Assembly (NCBI GenBank): GCA_003246505.1
Contig: QKAI01000490.1
Span: 1-8,298 of the forward strand
Reading direction: 5' to 3'
DNA: 8,298 nucleotides
From: Spirochaetaceae bacterium
GTDB taxonomy: Bacteria > Spirochaetota > Spirochaetia > DSM-2461
This document shows positions 1 to 5,951 of this stretch, one piece after another. The stretch's first letter is position 1, and each line of letters begins with the position of its first letter. A program made the translations under genes and the position numbers. The notes below the pieces were generated by a model. It made no database searches, was not told where the DNA came from, and saw nothing but the letters and a program-made list of their open reading frames with translations.

Positions 1-20
1 GGAATCGGAAATGTGGCCGA

Positions 21-293
21 TCAGAGAAGCATCGCTTCCTCGTCCAGGCGCTTGATCTCATCCTTGAGCATCTTCATTATGGGCAGGAGAGGGTAATCCA
101 CCGGCTCGTTGATCTGAACGTTAATTTTCTTAAATCCCGTGGGTTCCATTTCCAGGACGAAGTGGATGGAAAGGGTCAATTCGCACTTTTCATCCTGGGA
201 GAAACAGGCTTTGCCGTGGTAGTTTTTAATATAATAGAGGGGAACATCGGATTTGAGTAATTCTATATTGTCGATACTTTTTAATTTAAGCAT
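21..293 (-). CDS. Small conserved-looking hypothetical protein (90 aa)
   Basis: I do not recognise this protein. It has 90 residues, no signal peptide and no membrane segment. The first ~60 residues look beta-rich (alternating hydrophobics such as LTLSIHFVLEM), and the last ~25 are a charged helix (LPIMKMLKDEIKRLDEEAML). ATG at 293 is preceded by AAAGGG with a 7-nt spacer, and the gap from the upstream PilZ stop codon is only 11 nt. It is therefore almost certainly the last visible gene of the fliD-PilZ run. Its compact operon position argues for a real gene, and a role tied to motility or the cell envelope is only a guess. The 20 bases after its stop show no start codon for a following gene. 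Confidence 0.75.
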   Translation of the reverse strand: MLKLKSIDNIELLKSDVPLYYIKNYHGKACFSQDEKCELTLSIHFVLEMEPTGFKKINVQINEPVDYPLLPIMKMLKDEIKRLDEEAMLL

Positions 294-304
294 GGTCGTA
301 CCCT

Positions 305-1426
305 TTAGGTGAAGTCGTAAATGAATTCATTAATCCGGTTCAGGTTCTTACTGGAGGCCCGGGTAAACATGATATGCACGTTGTAGCGGATGCGGGAGGT
401 CTGCTGTATGTCCACGGTCTTGCCGAAGGTTGTGACGGGATTTCCCGGAATGGGCTCGAAATTCAACTTGCAGAGGTCCCCCTTCTTAAGGGGCTTGGTC
501 GTGTTCAGACAGCATCCGCCGGCGGAGAGATCCACCAGATTGCCCATGCGCCCGTTGCTCTTCTCCACCACCGCTTCCTTTTTCATCCGCCGTCCCTCCG
601 CCTTCTCCACGATGCGGATGGGGTAGATATAAACGGGCTTCTGTATCTTTTTCCGCCGGTACCGTCTCATGTTGGCCCGGCTCTCCCTCTTTGCATGCTG
701 GAGAATGATGCTGGTGATCTTCTTCACCGAGTTATATCCGATGATCTTAGAGATGAAGTGGACCTCATCCCCTCCCTTGTTCCAGACATAGATATTGATC
801 TTGGTGCCCTTTTTCCATCGGATCGCCTCGCCGTAGGCATTGGTGGGCACTTTGACGCAGTAGAATTCCTTCAGATTGGCCGTCACCAGGGAGTTGAACC
901 GCTTTCCCGTCTCCTGCTCTATAGTGATCCGCTGTCCCAGCTGAATCTCCTTCGTATTGGAGAGGAACACGTTGGTCGGCTCCATCCGCTCCAGGAGCTG
1001 CTTGATCTGGAAGAGCTCGAACTTCCTCCCCTCTATGACGCTGGGGGGGGCTTCCATGTGGGACGCGTCCCGGATCGCCTTGCCCAGGGTGTTGTTCAGG
1101 GTGCGGGAATTCTTGATAAGATCGTAGGGCCGCCGGACCGAATAGGTCTTGATCATCCCCTCCAGGGTCTTGATCTGCTTTTTGGAAAGGCCGATGGCAT
1201 TGGCTTCCTTGCGGAAAAGTCTCCGGTTATAATGGACGTTCTTGCCGTTCTTGCTGCCTGTCAGGGAGACACCCGTTCGGGATGAGACAAAATTAAGGAT
1301 CGTAATCAGAGCTACCGTTCCGCCGATCAGCCCCCCGAAAATCAGAAGGGATCGGGTATTATTGGTCTGCTGAAAGAAAACGCCCGCATAACGGGATGTC
1401 TGGTAGAGGGGCAGCAGCATCAGCAT
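305..1426 (-). CDS. Membrane-anchored YcgR-like PilZ-domain protein (cyclic-di-GMP motility effector)
   Basis: 373 residues. A hydrophobic segment at about 26-46 (SLLIFGGLIGGTVALITILNF) looks like one membrane anchor. Residues ~70-150 are helical and charged. Residues ~162-250 (LGQRITIEQ ... ITSIILQHAKR) resemble the N-terminal PilZN/YcgR-type beta domain. Residues ~250-373 form a PilZ domain with RxxxR at 254-258 (RRYRR) and DLSAGG at 299-304, the two motifs that bind cyclic-di-GMP. In known relatives such as YcgR and Borrelia PlzA, ligand binding changes flagellar behaviour. The start at 1426 is favoured by AAGGA nine nt upstream. An alternative ATG at 1420 forms a TGATG overlap with the preceding stop. 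The gene overlaps the 299-aa gene, so translation is probably coupled. An 8-base C run (coding strand) lies at 1043-1050. The family call is good; the exact target is unknown. Confidence 0.88.
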   Translation of the reverse strand: MLMLLPLYQTSRYAGVFFQQTNNTRSLLIFGGLIGGTVALITILNFVSSRTGVSLTGSKNGKNVHYNRRLFRKEANAIGLSKKQIKTLEGMIKTYSVRRPYDLIKNSRTLNNTLGKAIRDASHMEAPPSVIEGRKFELFQIKQLLERMEPTNVFLSNTKEIQLGQRITIEQETGKRFNSLVTANLKEFYCVKVPTNAYGEAIRWKKGTKINIYVWNKGGDEVHFISKIIGYNSVKKITSIILQHAKRESRANMRRYRRKKIQKPVYIYPIRIVEKAEGRRMKKEAVVEKSNGRMGNLVDLSAGGCCLNTTKPLKKGDLCKLNFEPIPGNPVTTFGKTVDIQQTSRIRYNVHIMFTRASSKNLNRINEFIYDFT

Positions 1427-2319
1427 GGCGAACCATCCTTGCCGGAATTGAGGGAAAGGAACACCGTCTCGAGGGTTTCGATTTTGGGGACGATCTCGTA
1501 TTCCGCCAGGTCGCCGGTCAGAATGGTATCCCCCGTGTCGATCGCTTCGGCCAGCTCTCCCAGTATTCCGTTCAGGCTGCCTGTGAAATCACCGGGAAGT
1601 ATGTCGGCGGTCAGGATCCCCCCCTCCTTCAGGCGGGAGAGAATCCGCACCGATTTGGATAGAAGTTCGGTCAGAACGATAATCACCTCCAGGGCTTCCC
1701 GGTCCTTTCCGGACTGGAAGAGGAGGCTCACATCCTCCATGCGGGGGATCAGCCTCATAAGGGTTTCCGCCGTTCTGAGCCCTTCCCCGACCGGATCGGC
1801 CAGTTCTCCCATGCGGCCTGTGATAAGGCTGTCCATATGGCTCCACTCCCGGAAGAGTTCCCCCTCCCTTTCCTGGCGGGGGGTCCCGGTAAGGATCCCC
1901 GACTCCTCCATCAGGGGATTCAGGGTGGTATCAAATACATAATTGTTCATCATTAAGAGGTCGGGGAGGCTCTCCCTGATGTGCGAATACTGATTTCCCA
2001 AATCTTCCATCACCGGTCCGTTTTTTTCTTTCAGGGCCTGCGCGTACAGGCTGAAATAGGATTTCACCGTCTCCAGATCACGATAGGCCAGCTGATTTCT
2101 GTCCAGAGCGGTAATTTCCAGACAGGAAATGCTGTCCACCCCGTAATTCTCAAGGGTTTCCTTATTTTGAATAAAAATCTCCCTGCCGTCAAGAGTAATC
2201 TCGGATATGTAGAAATCCTGGGATTCAAGCCAGGAGGCGATGCCGTTATAGACGTCCAGACCGGTTTTCTCCCTGTCCAGGGTAAAATCGATGTTTTCCT
2301 TATTTATCAGGATGTTCAC
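1420..2319 (-). CDS. Unrecognised 299-aa protein in the post-fliD position, GTG start
   Basis: No function is recognised with confidence. Residues 1-72 look like a small alpha/beta domain, possibly ubiquitin-like (MNILINKENIDF ... ISCLEITAL). Residues ~76-235 are mainly amphipathic helices. The C-terminal part carries an acidic pattern G-D-x3-x-x-D-L-x-E-Y-E-x-x-P at 263-278. It has no membrane segment or signal peptide, so it is probably cytoplasmic. The start is GTG at 2319, supported by AAGGAG with an 8-nt spacer; this Shine-Dalgarno sequence overlaps the fliD TAA, indicating translational coupling. The 3' end overlaps the PilZ gene by 7 bases. In many bacteria the gene after fliD is the chaperone fliS. 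A chaperone or export-related role is inferred from position only, since the protein is far larger than FliS. Confidence 0.85.
   Translation of the reverse strand: MNILINKENIDFTLDREKTGLDVYNGIASWLESQDFYISEITLDGREIFIQNKETLENYGVDSISCLEITALDRNQLAYRDLETVKSYFSLYAQALKEKNGPVMEDLGNQYSHIRESLPDLLMMNNYVFDTTLNPLMEESGILTGTPRQEREGELFREWSHMDSLITGRMGELADPVGEGLRTAETLMRLIPRMEDVSLLFQSGKDREALEVIIVLTELLSKSVRILSRLKEGGILTADILPGDFTGSLNGILGELAEAIDTGDTILTGDLAEYEIVPKIETLETVFLSLNSGKDGSPC
1427..1445 (-). promoter_or_regulatory. Ribosome site of the PilZ gene with a CsrA-like CAAGGATG core
   Basis: On the minus strand the bases before ATG 1426 read GGCAAGGATGGTTCGCC. AAGGA is the Shine-Dalgarno sequence, and CAAGGATG matches the core of the CsrA SELEX consensus (RUACARGGAUGU). 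GGC and GCC can pair weakly around it. The site lies inside the last codons of the preceding gene, so the match may be chance. Confidence 0.35.
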
Positions 2320-2327
2320 GGAATAAT

Positions 2328-2334
2328 CTCCTTA
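2328..2334 (-). promoter_or_regulatory. Shine-Dalgarno overlapping the fliD stop codon
   Basis: The minus strand reads TAAGGAG at 2334-2328. TAA ends fliD, and AAGGAG is the ribosome site for the GTG at 2319, with an 8-nt spacer. This overlap decides the GTG start and implies that the downstream gene is translated by ribosomes terminating on fliD. Confidence 0.75.
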
Positions 2335-4341
2335 CTTATTGCTGTTATTGCTGTTACTTAGAGTATCGAGATAACTTGAGCTGGACTGAAGCTGATTCAG
2401 CGTACTTTCCATGGTTCCGTATTTTACGCGGAGATCCTGCTCGTATTCCTCAAGATAATCCTGGTAATCGGAGATTTCATCATCCTTTTTATCAATGGCG
2501 TTGTCCAGGCGGTCCGTACGAAGGGAAATGATGCCCCCGGTCTGACTGTAGGCTCTGAGATAGTTGTCCAGGGTGACCCCCACGCCGCTGTCCAGAATCA
2601 GGTCCCCGTCCGTATCCATCCCGAAAAGCTCCTTCACCGCCACGATCTTTGAATTCAGGACCCGGTCGACTTCGTTCTCGTTAATCTCCAGATACCCCCT
2701 GAGTTTCCCCGCGGAAAGGCTTCCCCCGGGTGTCTCGTTGGTGGAGATGCCCAGCTGGGCCAGGAGGGCCATGGCGTTGCCCTCGCTCGTCTCATAGGGG
2801 GAGGCCATGATGGACTGGAGCCGGTCCTTCATCTGACGCAGTGTCATATCCCCCCTGAGCTTGCCCAGGGCTTCCATGGCCTCATCCCGCTCGTCATCGG
2901 TGAAATACTCCTTCTCGTTTATGATCTCCTCATTGTCGCTGGTCAGGACGAGGATGTTCGTCATGAGATTGTTATATTCGTAGACGAATTTTATCAGGGC
3001 TTCCTTGGCCGTTTCCGTATCGGGCTGAATATCCAGATCCACCTCGTCGTCGCTGGCCCTCTTCAGGGAGAGATTCACCCCGGGAATCAGATCGTCCACC
3101 TCATTCGTCTCCCGCACGACCTCTATGCCGTTGAATTCCAGAACCGCGTCCCTGGCCGTGTCGGCGGGGTTGACCGGCTCGTAATCGGCCACGATGGTGG
3201 GATTGAATACCTGAATGTCCTTAATGGTGATATTGCGGTAGGTGTTGTTGTTTTTAAGAGTGATCGATTCCAGGGTATCCACCATATCCTTCAGCTGCAC
3301 CGTCATGACTTCGAAATTGTCCCGGTCCCGCAGGGGAGGGGCGTTGTAACTGCCCGATCCGTCTCCCAGGGAGAGCACATTGAAATCGTCGATCCTCTCC
3401 GGCAGGGGAGGGGTTTCCCAGGGGGGAAGATCCACAACGCTGGAAAGGCTTTTCACGGTAATCCCCTCCAGGGAGGCGGAGGGGGGCTGGGGCACGGAAG
3501 GATCGGCGGGAGGATTGACTTTATAAGAGTCCTCGGGTATCTCCGTCGTTTTGTAGGAGAACTGGAGGACCGAACCGGCCTCCACCCTGTAGGGCGTATC
3601 CAGGGGAATCTCAACCCGGGCCCCGTGGGAGAGTTCAATCTCCTCTCCCCTTATGGCATAGGTCTCCCCGGCGTTCTCCGTCCGGTTAATGATTTTATCG
3701 GAGGAGGGAAGGATGTTGCGGGTATCGGTCCTGACCGGGCGGATCATCTCTATGTCCTTCGCGAGCTGTTCCGAATCGCCTGAGAAAATCAGCCTGTTGG
3801 AACTGCCCGTGGGTATCGCCTCCAGAAGGATGACCTGACTGTCCGCCCGGTTTTTCACCACCGTGGCCTGGATCAGGTTGCGCCCTTTCTCGTTCAATCT
3901 CTGGGCGAAGTCGGAAAGCTTCCCCCCCCTGTAGCGGAGGGAGACCTCCTCTTCGCCCACCCTGAAGGCATAATCCCCCGGTGGTACGCGGTAATCCACA
4001 TCCAGCTGACCCGAAAGGAACCGGTCGTTACTGGCGGTCTGGATAACCTTGACAGAATATTGTGAGAAAGAGGCATCCCTGTCGGCGGTAGCCGTGAGGA
4101 TGCGTTCATTTGAGGATTCAACAATCTTGCTTGAAAAGGGGTTTTCGAAACCATACAGGGATTTAGCCGCCGACTGCAGCGTGGATACCTGCCTGTTTAT
4201 ATTCAGCCAGTATCCCTTTTCGTCCTTGATTTCCTGCAGTTCATCTTCCAGGTTCGTTAATTTGGTCTTTTCCACTTCGACCAGATCATCGACCATTTTG
4301 GAGTATTTACTGTTAACGCCGGGTATGCTTAAATCAGACAT
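2332..4341 (-). CDS. fliD: Flagellar filament capping protein FliD (hook-associated protein 2)
   Basis: 669 residues. FliD assembles at the filament tip and helps fold exported flagellin. In spirochaetes this happens in the periplasm. Residues ~1-105 match the FliD N-terminal region (MSDLSIPGVNSKYSKMVDDLVEVEK, followed by a heptad-rich helix). Residues ~395-660 match the C-terminal region (AVLEFNGIEVVRETNEVDDLIPGVNLSLKRAS, then a long C-terminal coiled coil at ~605-660). It is much longer than enteric FliD (under 500 residues) but in line with spirochaetal versions. The extra length is in the middle and includes a proline-rich stretch at 276-336. The start at 4341 has only a weak GGGGG three nt upstream and lies 18 nt after the flaG stop, suggesting translation coupled to flaG. 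An 8-base G run (coding strand) lies at 3922-3929. Confidence 0.95.
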   Translation of the reverse strand: MSDLSIPGVNSKYSKMVDDLVEVEKTKLTNLEDELQEIKDEKGYWLNINRQVSTLQSAAKSLYGFENPFSSKIVESSNERILTATADRDASFSQYSVKVIQTASNDRFLSGQLDVDYRVPPGDYAFRVGEEEVSLRYRGGKLSDFAQRLNEKGRNLIQATVVKNRADSQVILLEAIPTGSSNRLIFSGDSEQLAKDIEMIRPVRTDTRNILPSSDKIINRTENAGETYAIRGEEIELSHGARVEIPLDTPYRVEAGSVLQFSYKTTEIPEDSYKVNPPADPSVPQPPSASLEGITVKSLSSVVDLPPWETPPLPERIDDFNVLSLGDGSGSYNAPPLRDRDNFEVMTVQLKDMVDTLESITLKNNNTYRNITIKDIQVFNPTIVADYEPVNPADTARDAVLEFNGIEVVRETNEVDDLIPGVNLSLKRASDDEVDLDIQPDTETAKEALIKFVYEYNNLMTNILVLTSDNEEIINEKEYFTDDERDEAMEALGKLRGDMTLRQMKDRLQSIMASPYETSEGNAMALLAQLGISTNETPGGSLSAGKLRGYLEINENEVDRVLNSKIVAVKELFGMDTDGDLILDSGVGVTLDNYLRAYSQTGGIISLRTDRLDNAIDKKDDEISDYQDYLEEYEQDLRVKYGTMESTLNQLQSSSSYLDTLSNSNNSNK

Positions 4342-4359
4342 AAACCCCCGGTCCGAAGG

Positions 4360-4725
4360 CTAAATCTCTGTGTCAAAAAGAAGCCCGATCGCTTCCTGGA
4401 GATTTTCATGCAGTTTCTGAATCTCTTCACCTGGTATTTCCCTGATGATTTCATCGGTACTTCTGTCGATGATTTTAACAACAACCATATCGATGTTATC
4501 ATTTACCCTGTAGCTGAAACGAGTATTCTTTACCGCGTTCTCCAAGGCCATTTCCAGTTCTTTCAAGTTCAGCTGGGGAGACAGTCCCTTCTTGTTTCCC
4601 GTATTGTCCCTTACGATTTCCGCAGGTCTCTGGGGAACCTTTTCTAATTTAATCGGCTTATCTCCCGCCGCGGTACTGGCATTAATCGAGCCAGCCCCAT
4701 TGACAATTGTCGTAGCTAAGCTCAT
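4360..4725 (-). CDS. flaG: FlaG family flagellar protein
   Basis: 121 residues. The C-terminal half carries the FlaG-family pattern: a conserved helix (LNLKELEMALENAVKN, 52-67), then FSYRVNDNIDMVVVKIIDRSTDEIIREIPGEEIQKL (70-105), with the typical 'IxDxxTxEIIRxIPxEE' core. The N-terminal ~45 residues are low-complexity and probably disordered. FlaG proteins are associated with filament length control, and the position between flagellin and fliD is the usual one. The start at 4725 is strongly supported by AAGGAGG with a 5-nt spacer. That ribosome site sits in the loop of a 6-bp hairpin abutting the ATG, so initiation may be regulated. No convincing promoter is seen in the 134-bp gap upstream. 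It is probably read from flaB copy B and then continues into fliD. Confidence 0.92.
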   Translation of the reverse strand: MSLATTIVNGAGSINASTAAGDKPIKLEKVPQRPAEIVRDNTGNKKGLSPQLNLKELEMALENAVKNTRFSYRVNDNIDMVVVKIIDRSTDEIIREIPGEEIQKLHENLQEAIGLLFDTEI

Positions 4726-4745
4726 AGAGACCTCCTTGTTCTCTA
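4725..4745 (-). promoter_or_regulatory. Hairpin enclosing the flaG Shine-Dalgarno (possible CsrA site)
   Basis: The minus-strand RNA can fold UAGAGA / UCUCUA (6 bp) around the loop ACAAGGAGG, with the last A being the first base of the flaG AUG. The loop contains ACAAGGA, close to the CsrA consensus ACARGGA. The upstream part also overlaps a second possible stem (CUAAU/AUUAG, 4758-4743), so the two folds exclude each other. Confidence 0.5.
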
Positions 4746-4758
4746 ATTGTGAGATTAG

Positions 4759-4842
4759 GAGGGGGGGACGCGAACCCCCCTCGGAACCTCCCGCTAAAAA
4801 GATGACGTCCAGAAATCTCTTTGGCGGGCAGCCTCATGCTGC
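4759..4842 (-). other. Cluster of stem-loops between flaB copy B and flaG
   Basis: Reading the minus strand, three possible hairpins follow one another. The first is GCAGC/GCTGC (4842-4828) with a 5-nt loop. The second is an imperfect stem CCCGC...AAAGA with TCTTT...GCGGG (4828-4790). The third is GAGGGGGG/CCCCCCTC (4782-4759), 8 bp of almost pure G:C with an 8-nt loop. No T-run follows the last stem, so it is not a textbook intrinsic terminator. A role in mRNA processing, 3'-end stability of the flagellin message or partial termination is inferred. Confidence 0.5.
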
Positions 4843-4859
4843 TAAAGTCTTGTACTTAT

Positions 4860-5717
4860 CTAGGCCAGTAACTGCAGTACGTTCTGAGAACGGACATTAG
4901 CCTGGGCAAGCATTGCCATGCCGGCCTGGTTGAGAACGGACTCTTTGGTGTATTCCACCATTTCGGAAGCCATATTGGAATCCCGAATGCCCGATTCTGC
5001 AGCCTGAAGGTTCTCTGCCGCAATTGCTACACCCTTGGAAGCCATCTCAAAGCGATTCTGATAGGCTCCCAGGTCGGCCCGCTGCCGGTTAACCATGCGA
5101 AGTGCGTTGTCTACGATACCGATTGTCATGTTTGCCCCCTCTACCGAGGTAAGCGACACATTCCCGTTATCAGTACCCTGTCCGTTCTGAAGACCTAAAG
5201 CAGTGGCGGTCATGGTTCCAATAAAGATCTGTTCACTCTGATCCATATTGGCCCCTACCTGAATCTGCATTATGTCACCGGTTACGGAAGACGCTGCAAA
5301 TCTACCGGTCAGCATATTCATTCCGTTAAACTGAGCGTGGGAAGCAATACGATTTACCTCGTCAACTAATTGAGATACTTCTACCTGAATCTGCATTCTG
5401 TCTTCAGCGGTATAAATACCGTTGGCCGACTGTACAGAAAGCTCCCTGATTCTTCCCAGAATGTCAGAAGTCTCCTGCAAGTACCCTTCCGAAGCCTGGA
5501 TGAAAGAAACACCGCTTCCAATGTTCCTAACCGCCTGGTTAAGACCACCGATCTGTGCCCTCATCTTCTCCGAAACAGCCAATCCTGAAGCATCGTCGCC
5601 GGCTTTGTTAATTCTCAAACCGGATGACAGCTTCTCCATTGAAGTGCTCAAGTTAAGGTCGGTAACGCCTAAATTCCTGTCCGCATTAAGCGCGCTCATG
5701 TTGTGATTAATTACCAT
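4860..5717 (-). CDS. flaB: Periplasmic flagellar filament core flagellin FlaB (copy B)
   Basis: 285 residues, a flagellin reduced to the D0/D1 core as in other spirochaete FlaB proteins. The N-terminal coiled-coil domain covers ~1-138 (MVINHNMSA, MEKLSSGLRINKAGDDASGL, IRELSVQSANG, AQFNGMNMLTGRF), a short variable region covers ~141-195, and the C-terminal helices cover ~198-285 (NRQRADLGAYQNRFE, MLAQANVRSQNVLQLLA). The start is set at 5717, not at the in-frame ATG 57 bases upstream, because MVINHN is the family N-terminus and AGGAGGG lies 6 nt before it. Oddities: the usually invariant ESRIRD reads ESGIRD (241-246), and the SMW segment before GANMDQ found in copy A is replaced. Codon use differs visibly from copy A even where the protein is identical, so the duplication is old. 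No signal peptide is expected, since export is by the flagellar type III system. Confidence 0.96.
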   Translation of the reverse strand: MVINHNMSALNADRNLGVTDLNLSTSMEKLSSGLRINKAGDDASGLAVSEKMRAQIGGLNQAVRNIGSGVSFIQASEGYLQETSDILGRIRELSVQSANGIYTAEDRMQIQVEVSQLVDEVNRIASHAQFNGMNMLTGRFAASSVTGDIMQIQVGANMDQSEQIFIGTMTATALGLQNGQGTDNGNVSLTSVEGANMTIGIVDNALRMVNRQRADLGAYQNRFEMASKGVAIAAENLQAAESGIRDSNMASEMVEYTKESVLNQAGMAMLAQANVRSQNVLQLLA

Positions 5718-5720
5718 GGA

Positions 5721-5755
5721 TTTCCCTCCTTGAAAGTTACCGGGCATCCTTGCCC
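5721..5755 (-). promoter_or_regulatory. Putative two-site CsrA-binding leader of flaB copy B
   Basis: Site 1 (5755-5742) is GGGCAAGGATGCCC, a 5-bp stem with loop AGGA, identical to the element before flaB copy A. Site 2 (5735-5721) is TTTC-AAGGAGG-GAAA, which places the Shine-Dalgarno in a loop closed by 4 bp. The GG pairs of the two sites are 20 nt apart. Paired GGA hairpins, one covering the ribosome site, are the known mode of CsrA repression of flagellin mRNA in Bacillus subtilis. Assignment here is by motif and geometry only. Confidence 0.65.
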
Positions 5756-5829
5756 AATTCCTTGTATACCGCAAAGAGATAACGGGAGGGTTTTTCGCGT
5801 CGCCCTGTCCGCTAAATCCAGCTCAACAA

Positions 5830-5867
5830 GGAGATTTCTCCCGGATTCTCACCCGGGAAAAATCCCC
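5830..5867 (-). other. 15-bp stem-loop in the flaB leader
   Basis: The minus-strand RNA can pair GGGGATTTTTCCCGG with CCGGGAGAAATCTCC around the 8-nt loop GTGAGAAT: 13 Watson-Crick pairs and two G:U pairs, with no bulge. Downstream is only TTGTTGAG, so it is at best a weak terminator. If transcription starts at the promoters proposed just upstream, this stem would lie near the 5' end of the flaB copy B mRNA and could stabilise it. It could also end or stabilise the 3' end of the copy A message. Confidence 0.6.
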
Positions 5868-5875
5868 TCACCCTG

Positions 5876-5951
5876 CGTATACATCAGGAGGAAATCTGTC
5901 AAAGAACAAAACTCCTATGATAATTATACATCACTACTGGAGCAGTTGCAA
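5876..5951 (-). promoter_or_regulatory. Candidate sigma-70-type promoters for flaB copy B
   Basis: The better candidate is TTGCAA (5951-5946), a 17-nt spacer and a perfect TATAAT (5928-5923). It straddles the stop codon of flaB copy A. A second, weaker pair is TTGACA (5902-5897), 15 nt, TATACG (5881-5876). No good sigma-28 match (TAAA-N15-GCCGATAA) is present in this gap. This suggests that copy B can be transcribed separately from copy A, possibly by the housekeeping sigma factor. Confidence 0.45.

Noticed and set aside
59..66. A further CAAGGATG within CTCA-AGGA-TGAG, looking like a CsrA hairpin
   Set aside because: It lies inside the coding region of the 90-aa protein, far from any start, and shows that the 8-mer alone can arise by chance.
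374..1285. Plus-strand open frame of about 300 codons opposite the PilZ gene
   Set aside because: It is a shadow frame of a gene with clear PilZ motifs on the minus strand.
4759..4782. Intrinsic terminator after flaB copy B
   Set aside because: The G:C hairpin is strong but no T-run follows on the minus strand, so full termination is not supported.
5718..5774. Upstream in-frame extension of flaB copy B
   Set aside because: The extra residues are not flagellin-like and would cover the leader hairpins; the strong ribosome site fits the 5717 start.
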